64,000 bases of DNA from Prauserella_A oleivorans (GTDB lineage: Bacteria; Actinomycetota; Actinomycetes; Mycobacteriales; Pseudonocardiaceae), in the NCBI RefSeq assembly GCF_042685745.1, contig NZ_JBHUNT010000001.1, positions 4,898,001 through 4,962,000 on the forward strand, in the 5' to 3' direction. This document shows positions 34,287 to 42,268 of the stretch, piece by piece. How positions within the stretch are numbered: the first letter of the stretch is position 1; every line of letters starts with the position of its first letter. Under the pieces are notes generated by a model that ran no database searches, was not told the origin of the DNA, and was given only the letters and a program-made list of their open reading frames with translations. The translations under genes were made by a program, and so were the position numbers.

Positions 34287-36533
34287 TCACCGGAACGTGC
34301 GCAGCCGCAGGCTGTTGCTCACCACGAACACGGAGCTGAACGCCATGGCTGCACCGGCGAGCATGGGGTTGAGCAGCCCCGCCGCGGCCAGGGGCAGCGC
34401 CGCCACGTTGTACGCGAACGCCCAGAACAGGTTGCCCTTGATGGTGCGCAACGTGCGCCGCGACAGGCGGATCGCGTCGGCGGCGGCGGTGAGGTCGCCG
34501 CGCACGAGCGTCAGGTCGCCCGCCTCGATGGCCACATCGGTTCCGGTGCCCATCGACAGTCCGAGGTCGGCCTGGGCCAGCGCGGCCGCGTCGTTGACAC
34601 CGTCGCCGACCATCGCGACCACGCGGCCCTGCTCCTGCAGCCGGCGCACAACGTCCACTTTGTCCTTGGGCAGCACCTCGGCGATCACCTCGTCGATGCC
34701 GACGTCCGCGGCGACCGACCTGGCGACGGCCTCGTTGTCGCCGGTGAGCAGCACGGGGTGCAGACCGAGCTCGCGCAGGCGGCGCACGGCCTCGGCCGAC
34801 GTCGGCTTCACCGTGTCGGCCACGACGAGCACCGCGCGGGCCTCACCGTCCCAGCCGACCGCCACCGCCGTGCGACCCTGCCGCTCCGCGTCGGCCTTCA
34901 CCTCGGCGAGCGCCGCGGGCAGAGGCAGGCTCCACCGCTCGAGCAACGCCTCCCGCCCGGCGACGACGGCGTGTCCGTCGACGATCCCGTGCACGCCGAG
35001 ACCCTCCACGGCCGCGAACTCCCGCACGGGCGGCAAGCTGCCCACCTTCTCCTCGGCGCCCCGCGCGATGGCCCTCGCGATCGGATGTTCGGATGCGTGC
35101 TCGACAGCACCGGCCAGACGAAGCGCGTCGCTCACGTCGACACCGTCGGCGGTGTGCACGTCGACCAGCGCCATCGTTCCCGTCGTGACGGTGCCGGTTT
35201 TGTCCAGCACCACGGTGTCGACACGCCGAGTGGACTCCAGCACCTCGGGTCCCTTGATGAGGATGCCGCGCTGCGCACCACGCCCGGTGCCGACGAGTAA
35301 TGCCGTCGGCGTGGCGAGGCCCAGCGCGCACGGGCAGGCGATGATGAGCACGGCGACCGCGGCGGTGAACGCCGCCGATGCGGAAGCGCCCGCGCCGAGC
35401 CAGAACGCCAGCGTGCCCACGGCGAGCGCGATCACGATCGGCACGAACACCGCCGAGATCCGGTCGGCGAGCCGCTGCACGGCTGCCTTGCCGGTCTGGG
35501 CGTCCTCGACGAGCTTCGCCATCTGCGCGAGCTGCGTCTGCGACCCGACCCTGGTCGCCCGCACGACGAGCCGGCCGCCGGCGTTGACGGTCGCGCCAAC
35601 CACCGCGTCCCCCACACCGACCTCGACGGGCACCGACTCGCCCGTCAGCATGCTCTGGTCGACTGCGGAACCGCCCTCCTCGACCACGCCGTCGGTGGCG
35701 ATCTTCTCGCCGGGGCGCACGACGAACCGATCGCCCACGGCCAGGTGCTCGACGGGAATCCGCGTTTCCCGGCCGCCACGCAGGACGCCGACGTCCTTCG
35801 CGCCGAGTTCCAGCAGCGCGCGCAGCGCGGACCCGGCCCGGCGCTTGGCGCGTGCCTCGAAGTACCGGCCCGCGAGGATGAACGTCGTCACGCCCGCTGC
35901 GACCTCGAGGTAGATCGTGGCGCTGCCGTCGGTGCGTTCGATGGTCAACTCGAACGGGTGCGTCATGCCCGGTATGCCGGCCTCGCCGAGGAACAGGGCG
36001 TAGAGCGACCACAGGTACGCCGCCAGGGTGCCCATCGACACCAGCGTGTCCATCGTCGCCGCGCCGTGCCGGAGGTTGGTCAGCGCCGCACGGTGGAACG
36101 GCCACGCCGCCCACACCACCACCGGCGAGGCCAGCACGAGCGAGGCCCACTGCCAGTACTCGAACTGCAGGGGCGGGATCATCGCGAGCGCGATCACCGG
36201 CACCGAGAGCACCAGCGAGCCGATCAGCCGCCTGCGCAGCCCGAGGGTCTCGTCGGCGGGCTCGGCCTCGTCGTCCCGCTGCTCGGGCTCCCGGGGGATG
36301 CTCGCCCCGTACCCGGCGGCCTCGACCTGCTCGACGAGCCGCTCCGGGGATACCCCCTCGGGGTAGCTCACGCGCGCCTTCTCGGTCGCGTAGTTCACCG
36401 TGGCCGTGACGCCGTCGAGCTTGTTCAGCTTGCGCTCGACCCGCATGGCACACGAGGCGCACGTCATCCCGGTGATGGCGAGCTCGATCTCGTGCTCGGT
36501 GCTCCGCCGTTCGCTGTGCACGTCGGTGGTCAT
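34287..36533 (-). CDS. copA: Copper-exporting P1B-type ATPase
   Basis: A 748-aa heavy-metal P-type ATPase. One N-terminal metal-binding domain has GMTCASC (Cys25, Cys28); the membrane ion motif CPC is in IIACPCALGLATPTAL; the phosphorylated Asp is in VVLDKTGTVTTG; HP motif EHPIARAI; ATP-domain motifs TGDNEAV and GDGVNDAAALAQAD follow. It pumps Cu(I) out of the cytosol. ATG overlaps the stop of the secreted-protein gene by four bases. It is the last gene of the csoR-copZ-secreted protein-copA set. Confidence 0.95.
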   Translation of the reverse strand: MTTDVHSERRSTEHEIELAITGMTCASCAMRVERKLNKLDGVTATVNYATEKARVSYPEGVSPERLVEQVEAAGYGASIPREPEQRDDEAEPADETLGLRRRLIGSLVLSVPVIALAMIPPLQFEYWQWASLVLASPVVVWAAWPFHRAALTNLRHGAATMDTLVSMGTLAAYLWSLYALFLGEAGIPGMTHPFELTIERTDGSATIYLEVAAGVTTFILAGRYFEARAKRRAGSALRALLELGAKDVGVLRGGRETRIPVEHLAVGDRFVVRPGEKIATDGVVEEGGSAVDQSMLTGESVPVEVGVGDAVVGATVNAGGRLVVRATRVGSQTQLAQMAKLVEDAQTGKAAVQRLADRISAVFVPIVIALAVGTLAFWLGAGASASAAFTAAVAVLIIACPCALGLATPTALLVGTGRGAQRGILIKGPEVLESTRRVDTVVLDKTGTVTTGTMALVDVHTADGVDVSDALRLAGAVEHASEHPIARAIARGAEEKVGSLPPVREFAAVEGLGVHGIVDGHAVVAGREALLERWSLPLPAALAEVKADAERQGRTAVAVGWDGEARAVLVVADTVKPTSAEAVRRLRELGLHPVLLTGDNEAVARSVAADVGIDEVIAEVLPKDKVDVVRRLQEQGRVVAMVGDGVNDAAALAQADLGLSMGTGTDVAIEAGDLTLVRGDLTAAADAIRLSRRTLRTIKGNLFWAFAYNVAALPLAAAGLLNPMLAGAAMAFSSVFVVSNSLRLRTFR

Positions 36534-37402
36534 GCATGTCCTTCCACGGTGAAGCCGGCGGTCCGGACCACGTCGCGGTGCCGGAAGTCGAGGAACAGCC
36601 GATAGGTGCCCGCCGAGGGGACCTCGGCATGGAAGGTGATCGCCGGCCCGCCCGCGGAGTCGTCACCGGGGTGGACGTGCAGGTAGGCCAGGTCGCCCGT
36701 GCGCAGCGCGACGAGGTGCCCGTCGGCGCCCAGGTAGGGCTGCAGATCGGTGAGCGGGCGGCCGTCCCTGGTGATCGTCAGGGTGAGCTTCGAACTGCGG
36801 CCTGCGACGAGGTCGCCGTCGAGGCGGACCGTGTAGCCGTCGACCGTCGCGACGCGGGACGGCTCGTGCGACGCGGGCCGGAACTCCCCGGGCGCGGCGA
36901 GGTCGACGCCGAGTGTGGTGGCCTCGCCCCCGGCGGGGACGAAGTCGGCGAATGCCCGGTAGGTACCCGGCATCCCGAGGGTCAGCGGGACCGCCCACGT
37001 GCCGTCCGGGCGCAGTTCGGGGTGGAGGTGCTGGAACTCCGCGGTGTCCCGGCGGACCACGATGAGGTGCATGCGCTTCTCGTGCTCGGTCTCGAAGCGG
37101 GTGAGCGCGTGCCCGTCGGGGCCGGTGATGCGGAAGGTGAAGGTCTCGGTGGTGCCCGGGGTGAACGTCGTGCGGGTGGGCGTGAACGTGTATCCGCCCC
37201 TGGACGACGCGAGTCCCGCGGGCTCCTCGATGTGCTCGGCCTCCGCGACGGTGCCGCCGTGAGGGTCCCCGTGGGCGGCCCGTTCCTGCGCTGGAGCGCC
37301 GGCGTCGCCGACGGGGCCGACAGCGCCGCCGAGCACCCACGCGCCACCGGCGACGAGGGCGAGCACCGCACCGTAGGCGCAGAGCTTCGCTGCTGTGTTC
37401 AT
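36530..37402 (-). CDS. Exported protein of the copper operon with two beta-sandwich-like repeats
   Basis: A 290-aa protein with an N-terminal signal/anchor (LCAYGAVLALVAGGAWVLGGAV) and an extracytoplasmic part built of two similar halves, each with a hydrophobic-His segment: EFQHLHPELRPDGTW and LAYLHVHPGDD. Each is followed by TYRAFADF or TYRLFLDF. No CXXC is present, so His and Met residues would have to bind metal. It is coupled to copA on one side and sits 57 bases from copZ on the other. A periplasmic-side copper buffer or delivery protein is my inference. Confidence 0.85.
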   Translation of the reverse strand: MNTAAKLCAYGAVLALVAGGAWVLGGAVGPVGDAGAPAQERAAHGDPHGGTVAEAEHIEEPAGLASSRGGYTFTPTRTTFTPGTTETFTFRITGPDGHALTRFETEHEKRMHLIVVRRDTAEFQHLHPELRPDGTWAVPLTLGMPGTYRAFADFVPAGGEATTLGVDLAAPGEFRPASHEPSRVATVDGYTVRLDGDLVAGRSSKLTLTITRDGRPLTDLQPYLGADGHLVALRTGDLAYLHVHPGDDSAGGPAITFHAEVPSAGTYRLFLDFRHRDVVRTAGFTVEGHA

Positions 37403-37458
37403 GGTTGGTCACTGACTCCCGGTTCGGGCACGCCGGCGTCGCGCGGGCGACGGCTGGG

Positions 37459-37665
37459 TCATGCCCTCAGCGTGTATCCGGCTTCCTCGACGGCGGCCCG
37501 GACGTCGTCGAGCCCCAGTTCCTTCTGGCTGGCGACGGTGACGGCCCCCGTGGGCAGGTCGACGGTCACGCCCGTGACGCCGTCGAGCGCCTCGACCTCC
37601 TCGGTCACCGAGCGCGCGCAGTGCTCGCAGGTCATCCCGCTGACGGTGTAGGTCGTCTCGATCAT
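37459..37665 (-). CDS. copZ: Copper chaperone with a heavy-metal-associated domain
   Basis: A 68-aa single HMA domain: GMTCEHC (Cys13, Cys16) and a typical beta-alpha-beta pattern ending DVRAAVEEAGYTLRA. It carries Cu(I) to CopA. ATG 37665 has AAGGAG five bases upstream; a GTG two codons earlier overlaps that site and is less likely. Encoded between the CsoR regulator and the exported protein. Confidence 0.93.
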   Translation of the reverse strand: MIETTYTVSGMTCEHCARSVTEEVEALDGVTGVTVDLPTGAVTVASQKELGLDDVRAAVEEAGYTLRA

Positions 37666-37710
37666 CGGCACTCCTTCTGGTCGGACAGGCTGGATGGTGG
37701 TGCTGAGCGG

Positions 37711-37992
37711 TCAGGACCGGACGAGCCGGGCGATCGCCTCACTGGCCTCGCGGACCTTCTCCTCGGCGGCCGCACCGCCCTCCGCGATCGCCTCGGCGAC
37801 ACAGTGCTTGAGGTGCTCGTCCATCAGCCCGAGGGATACCGCCTGCAGCGCCTTGGTCGCCGCGGCGATCTGGGTCAGGACGTCGATGCAGTACTCGTCG
37901 TTCTCGACCATCCGCTGCAGCCCCCGGATCTGCCCCTCGATGCGGCGTAGCCGCTTGAGGTAAGCCTCCTTGTCACCGGTGTATCCCCGCAT
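37711..37992 (-). CDS. csoR: Copper-sensing repressor CsoR
   Basis: A 93-aa all-helical repressor with the Cu(I) ligand triad Cys35, His60 and Cys64 (in NDEYCIDVL and MDEHLKHCV), matching the C-H-C set of CsoR. The conserved Arg/Lys-rich first helix (YLKRLRRIEGQIRGL) is present. As first gene of the operon it would repress itself, copZ, the exported-protein gene and copA via the GC-tract operator at 38026-38044. Confidence 0.95.
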   Translation of the reverse strand: MRGYTGDKEAYLKRLRRIEGQIRGLQRMVENDEYCIDVLTQIAAATKALQAVSLGLMDEHLKHCVAEAIAEGGAAAEEKVREASEAIARLVRS

Positions 37993-38025
37993 GGCTGTTC
38001 TCCCTTGTGCTCCGTACCCGCGAGC

Positions 38026-38044
38026 GTATACCCCCTACCCGTAT
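38026..38044. promoter_or_regulatory. CsoR operator
   Basis: GTATACCCCCTACCCGTAT matches the CsoR-type operator pattern of a C/G tract flanked by GTAT/ATAC. It lies 34 bases upstream of the csoR ATG on the minus strand. Confidence 0.75.
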
Positions 38045-38092
38045 CGGGCAAACGAAGGGGTCGCGGTCCGCGCGACTCGGGTACCCACATGC

Positions 38093-38124
38093 CGAAGCCC
38101 CCGGCGGGTATGCCGAGGGCTTCG
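38093..38124. terminator. Stem-loop at the end of the Nit1C operon
   Basis: Inverted repeat CGAAGCCC (38093-38100) / GGGCTTCG (38117-38124) with a 16-base loop that can itself pair (CGGC/GCCG). It lies just past the stop of the glycosyltransferase gene on the minus strand. Confidence 0.6.
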
Positions 38125-38146
38125 TTCTCCGTGAGGTCCTACGCGA

Positions 38147-39226
38147 TCACACCAGCGAGCGGTACAACCGCAGGTGGGCGTCGGCCGCGGCCCGCCACGT
38201 GTAGCGCGCGGCGAGTGCGCGCCCGGCGGCACGGCGCTCCGGATCGTCACCGGTGAGAGCGGCGCGCAGCTCGGCGGCGAAGCCCTCCGGCGTGGAGGAG
38301 AACCGGGCCACGTCGCCGAAGACCTCCCGCAGCACGGGCAGTTCCCGCGTCACCAGGGGGACCCCTGCGGCCAGTGCCTCCATCGCCGCGAGGCCGAAGC
38401 CCTCCTTGGTGGACGGGAACGCGAACGCCCCGGCGCCGGCCACCAGGGCGGGCAGCTCGTCGTGGGGCACCGGGCCCAGCACCACCGGGTCGGCGCCCAG
38501 CTCGGCCGCCCGCTTGTCGAACCGTTCCCGGTAGTCGCGGTAGTCGAACAGGGTCTCGCCACCCGCGATCACCAGCCGCAACTCCGGGTCCGTGTCCCGC
38601 AGCCGGGCGTAGGCCTCCAGCAGGTCGAGGGTGCCCTTGCGCGGTTCGATCCCGCCGACCGCGAGCACGTACCGGCCGAGCCGGTCCCGCCAGCGCGCGA
38701 TCGCCGCGGTGTCGGCGGCCGCGCGGGCGAACCGGTCCGCGTCGACGCCGTTGGGAATCACCGTGGGGCGAATCCCCCAGCCTCGCTCCACCTCCTCGGC
38801 CACCGCCGCCGACACGCACACGTGCGCGTACGGCCGCACGATCGCGCGCTCGTGGCAGGCGGCGAGTTCGGGCGTGGTGAACGTGTCGAGGTGGTGCACG
38901 GTCCGGACGCACCGCTCGACGGCGTTGGCGCTGATGCAGTCCTGGGCGTGCACGATGTCGTACTCGCCCGGGGTGAAGGCATCCCGCAGCACGGCGATCG
39001 ACCGCAGGATGCGCGGCCCCACGCCTTCGCCGTCGCGGCCGGGCAACGGCACGATCGACAGCCGCACGCGCGGGTCGACGGGGCGGAAGAACGCCGCGTC
39101 GCCGCCGCGGCCCAGGGTCCACACCGTCACGTCCTGCCCGGCCTCGGCGAGCGCCTCGGCCAGCGCAAGCGTGTGCACCACTCCCCCGCGCGGTTTCGTG
39201 GAGTAGCTCAGCAGCGCGATCCTCAT
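38147..39226 (-). CDS. MSMEG_0565-family glycosyltransferase of the Nit1C cluster
   Basis: A 359-aa GT-B (GT4) glycosyltransferase: N-terminal MRIALLSYSTKPRGGVVHT, nucleotide-binding IPNGVDADRF, and the family-4 E-x7-E block PSTKEGFGLAAMEALAAGVP. The tripeptide KPRGG in the glycine loop is typical of the MSMEG_0565 branch, which occurs only with Nit1C genes. Acceptor and sugar are unknown. ATG overlaps the stop of the second nitrilase by four bases. Last gene of the operon. Confidence 0.92.
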   Translation of the reverse strand: MRIALLSYSTKPRGGVVHTLALAEALAEAGQDVTVWTLGRGGDAAFFRPVDPRVRLSIVPLPGRDGEGVGPRILRSIAVLRDAFTPGEYDIVHAQDCISANAVERCVRTVHHLDTFTTPELAACHERAIVRPYAHVCVSAAVAEEVERGWGIRPTVIPNGVDADRFARAAADTAAIARWRDRLGRYVLAVGGIEPRKGTLDLLEAYARLRDTDPELRLVIAGGETLFDYRDYRERFDKRAAELGADPVVLGPVPHDELPALVAGAGAFAFPSTKEGFGLAAMEALAAGVPLVTRELPVLREVFGDVARFSSTPEGFAAELRAALTGDDPERRAAGRALAARYTWRAAADAHLRLYRSLV

Positions 39227-40047
39227 CGGTAACTCCCCGGCTTGCGTTCGGCGAGGTGGCTCAGCACCCGCCTGGCGGTGGCGATCTCGGACCGGACGTC
39301 GACTTCGGCAACGGCGATTCCCGCCTTCGACCACGTGCGCGCGAGGATGTCGCCACCGGGACCGACGACCTTCGCCTGTCCCAGGAAGCGCATGCCGCCC
39401 AGCGCGCCGGTCTGGTTGGACGAGGCGAGCACCACCTGGTTCTCCGCGGCGCGTGCCTGGTCGTAGAGGTCGAACAGGCGCGCCTGCCGGTCCTGGGTCA
39501 TCCGCGGGGCGCGGTTGGTGATGCTGGTGGGCCACGCCGACAGGCACGCCAGGATCTCCGCGCCGTCGAGCGCGAGGCTGCGGGCCGACTCGGGGAACGT
39601 CTTGTCGTAGTCGATCAGCATGCCGATCCGCCCGACCGGCGTGTCGAACGCCGAGAACTCCTCCCCCGCGGCGTAGGCCACCGTCTCGCCCGGCGGCTGG
39701 TGCACCTTGCGATACCTGCCGAGCACGCCGTCGCCGCTGACACAGGCGGCAGCGTTGTAGCGGACGTCGCCGGCGTCCTCGCAGTAGCCGACGCACACCA
39801 CCATGTCGCCCGCCAGCTCGCCGATCTTGGTGAGATACGGGCTGTCGGGTGGCAGCGCGGGCGGCAGCGTGTCCGGGTCCGGGTGCCGCAGGTCGGCGAG
39901 GTAGCCGCCCAGCGCGGCGTCCGGCAGGACCAGCAGCGCCGCCCCGGAACCGCGGGCGTGCTCGATGAGCGTGCCGATGCGCTGCATGTCGAAGTCGAGG
40001 TCGCGGCCGAAGTGCGCCGCCACCGCCGCGATGCGGAGCGTGCCCAT
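39223..40047 (-). CDS. Nitrilase-family pseudoenzyme (catalytic Glu and Cys replaced by Asp)
   Basis: A 274-aa carbon-nitrogen hydrolase paralogous to its upstream neighbour over its whole length. The family's Glu-Lys-Cys triad reads Asp43 (LPDAALGGY), Lys114 (YRKVHQP) and Asp146 (GMLIDYDKTFPESA). The codons are GAC in both changed positions, so this is not a frameshift or start error. Loss of the nucleophilic Cys should abolish nitrilase activity, while the fold-determining residues remain. It may be a regulatory or structural partner of the active enzyme. Start ATG 40047 is coupled to the upstream stop (TGATG). Confidence 0.92.
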   Translation of the reverse strand: MGTLRIAAVAAHFGRDLDFDMQRIGTLIEHARGSGAALLVLPDAALGGYLADLRHPDPDTLPPALPPDSPYLTKIGELAGDMVVCVGYCEDAGDVRYNAAACVSGDGVLGRYRKVHQPPGETVAYAAGEEFSAFDTPVGRIGMLIDYDKTFPESARSLALDGAEILACLSAWPTSITNRAPRMTQDRQARLFDLYDQARAAENQVVLASSNQTGALGGMRFLGQAKVVGPGGDILARTWSKAGIAVAEVDVRSEIATARRVLSHLAERKPGSYR

Positions 40048-40880
40048 CAGCCCGTCCGCAAGGGTCCGTAGGCCTCGGGCCGGCGGTCGCGGAGGTGACC
40101 CATCGACCGGCGCGCGGTGGCCAGCAGGTGCGGCACGTCGAGGTCGGCGATCGCCATCCCCTCGGCCACACCGGTGTCCGCGACGACGTCCCCGCCGGGG
40201 TCGACGATCTTCGCGCTGGCGACGAACCGCAGGTCCCCGAACGTGCCGGACTGGTTGGCCGAGAGCCACACGATCTGGTTCTCCAGCGCTCGTGCCCGGT
40301 CGAACAGGTCGAACCGGCGCTTCCACCGGTCCTCGGCGAGGTCGGGCGCGGCGTTGGTGCGGCTGCCCGGCCATGCCGAGACGCACACGACGATCTCGGC
40401 ACCGTCCAGCGCCAGCGCCCGCGCCGACTCGGGGAACGCCTTGTCGTAGCAGATGAGCATGCCGAGCCTGCCCACCGGCGTGTCGAACGCCGCGAAGCGA
40501 TCGCCCGCCCGGTAGGTGCTGTCCTCCGACAGCGGCTGATGCACCTTGCGGTGGTTGCCGAGCACGCCGTCGCCGGTGACGCACACGGCGCTGTTGTAGT
40601 AGTGGCCGCCCGCGTCCTCGCAGTAGCCGGCGACCACCACCATGTCGCCGGCGAGTTCGGCCAGCCGCGCGATCTCGGGGCCGTCCTGCCGCAGCGGCGG
40701 GGGCCCGTCGGCACCTCCGTCCAAATTGGCCAAGTAGCCGCCGAGCGCCGCCTCCGGCAGCGCGAGCAGTCCGACGCCCTCCGCGCGGGCCTTGCCGATC
40801 AGGTCGGCGATCCGGGCGAAGTCGGCCTCCAGGTCGCGGTCGAACGGCGCCGCCGTGACCGCCATCCGCAGTGGACTCAC
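40047..40880 (-). CDS. Nit1-type nitrilase, catalytic triad intact
   Basis: A 277-aa nitrilase of the Nit1C type. The triad is complete: Glu43 (LPEAALGGY), Lys112 (HRKVHQP) and Cys144 (GMLICYDKAFPESA). Nit1 enzymes hydrolyse small nitriles, and the clusters have been tied to cyanide and nitrile assimilation in Pseudomonas and to nitrogen starvation in cyanobacteria. The GTG start at 40880 overlaps the preceding stop by four bases (GTGA), and its stop is coupled to the degenerate paralogue. Confidence 0.94.
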   Translation of the reverse strand: MSPLRMAVTAAPFDRDLEADFARIADLIGKARAEGVGLLALPEAALGGYLANLDGGADGPPPLRQDGPEIARLAELAGDMVVVAGYCEDAGGHYYNSAVCVTGDGVLGNHRKVHQPLSEDSTYRAGDRFAAFDTPVGRLGMLICYDKAFPESARALALDGAEIVVCVSAWPGSRTNAAPDLAEDRWKRRFDLFDRARALENQIVWLSANQSGTFGDLRFVASAKIVDPGGDVVADTGVAEGMAIADLDVPHLLATARRSMGHLRDRRPEAYGPLRTG

Positions 40881-42268
40881 GATGTCCCCAATCCGGTAAC
40901 CCCCGACTCGATGACTGTGGTGAGCTCCCCGTCCGGCCAGCGCAGCCGGACGCCGGAGCCCTCGACGAGCTCGCCGCACGCCGCGCTCGTCGCCGGCCCC
41001 GCCCGCAGCGGCCCGTCGCCCGCGGTGAGCATGGCGAAGCCGGGGAAGCAGGTGAGCCAGTCGCCGACGCTCGCCTGGGCCGGACGGGGCACGGCGGCGA
41101 CGTCGAGGACGGCGCCGCACCCGCTCGCCTCGGCCAGCATGCCGAGCGTCCCGGCGATGCCGGCCATCGACACGTCCTTGGCCGCGTCCGGTCGCGCCCG
41201 CGCCACCGAGGAGAGCATCGCGCGCAGCTCGGGTGTGCGCCGCCGGCTCGTCGAATCCCATTGCCTGCCCGCGTATCCGGGTCGCCAGCCGCCGTCGAGG
41301 TCCGCGGTGAGCCACACCCGCCGGCCCGGGCGTCCACCGCCACCGGGGACGGGCACCGCACAGCGGCCGAGCGCGGTCACCGCCAGTGCCGCCGGCACGC
41401 CGAGCTGCGTGTGGCCGCCGAGCACGGGCACCCCGTAGGCCTGCGAGGCCCGGCGCACCCCGGCCAGCACGCGGCTGGCGAAGGAGCGATCCCGTGCCCC
41501 GAGCGCGTCCAGCAACCCGATCGGGGTGGCGCCCATCGCGGCGAGGTCGTTGACGTTGACGAGCACCGAGCACCAGCCCGACCACTCCGGATCCCGTTCC
41601 ACCATCGAGGGCAGGATCGCGTCGCACGCGGCGACGACGTCGCTACCCGGAACGGGAACACCGTCGTCGCCGACGAATCCGGGCACGCCGGTCATCCCGT
41701 CCAGCAACGGCCCGAGGTCGCTCTTGGTGCCCTGCGCCAGCGCGGCGACGCGGCCGATCGGCCACCGCATGAGCACGTGCGGCCTGCCCGCGACGGTCAC
41801 CTCGCGGACGCTCTGCCAGCCGATCCTGCTGAACAGACGCTCGTTGCGGGTCTGCACGGTCGCCTCGAACCGCAGCACCCCGGCTCCCTCGGCGTACGCG
41901 CACGCGGCCCGGACGAGCGCGGGCCCGACACCGCCCCGGCTCGCGGGGTGGACGACGAGCCTGCCGCCCGCCCACCAGCCGAGGTCGGGGCCGTCGGTCA
42001 CCGGACCGAGCCGCACGCCGCCGATCACCGTGCCGTCGCGATCGCGGGCCACGAGCACCACGGTGCGCGGGTCCTCGTCCCGCTCGTCGAGGTCGTTCCC
42101 GCGGAACAGGCCCTGCTCGTGCACGAACACCGCCGCGCGCAGCGCCCGGTACGCCGCGAGGGCGGCCGCGTCGTCCGCGCGCTCGATGAGGAACGGTGGC
42201 CTGCGTGCGAGGCTGGTGGCGTCACCGAGCACCACCAGCACGTCGGCCACCGAGGTCGCGGCGGTCAT
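40877..42268 (-). CDS. GNAT acetyltransferase fused to AIR-synthase-like domain (MSMEG_0567/sll0787)
   Basis: A 463-aa two-domain protein. Residues about 1-170 form a GNAT acetyltransferase (acetyl-CoA loop region VVHPASRGGVGPALVRAA); residues about 180-463 form a PurM/AIR-synthase-like ATP-grasp-type domain (NVNDLAAMGATPIG, VLGGHTQLGVP, MAGIAGTLGMLAEASGCGAVLD). In cyanobacterial Nit1C clusters these are separate genes; the fused form is usual in actinobacteria. Substrates are unknown. ATG overlaps the radical SAM stop (ATGA), and its stop overlaps the nitrilase GTG. Confidence 0.9.
   Translation of the reverse strand: MTAATSVADVLVVLGDATSLARRPPFLIERADDAAALAAYRALRAAVFVHEQGLFRGNDLDERDEDPRTVVLVARDRDGTVIGGVRLGPVTDGPDLGWWAGGRLVVHPASRGGVGPALVRAACAYAEGAGVLRFEATVQTRNERLFSRIGWQSVREVTVAGRPHVLMRWPIGRVAALAQGTKSDLGPLLDGMTGVPGFVGDDGVPVPGSDVVAACDAILPSMVERDPEWSGWCSVLVNVNDLAAMGATPIGLLDALGARDRSFASRVLAGVRRASQAYGVPVLGGHTQLGVPAALAVTALGRCAVPVPGGGGRPGRRVWLTADLDGGWRPGYAGRQWDSTSRRRTPELRAMLSSVARARPDAAKDVSMAGIAGTLGMLAEASGCGAVLDVAAVPRPAQASVGDWLTCFPGFAMLTAGDGPLRAGPATSAACGELVEGSGVRLRWPDGELTTVIESGVTGLGTS

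Noticed and set aside
38061..38076. Short GTCGCG/CGCGAC inverted repeat near the CsoR operator
   Set aside because: Six-base arms are expected by chance in DNA this GC-rich; a better terminator lies at 38093-38124.
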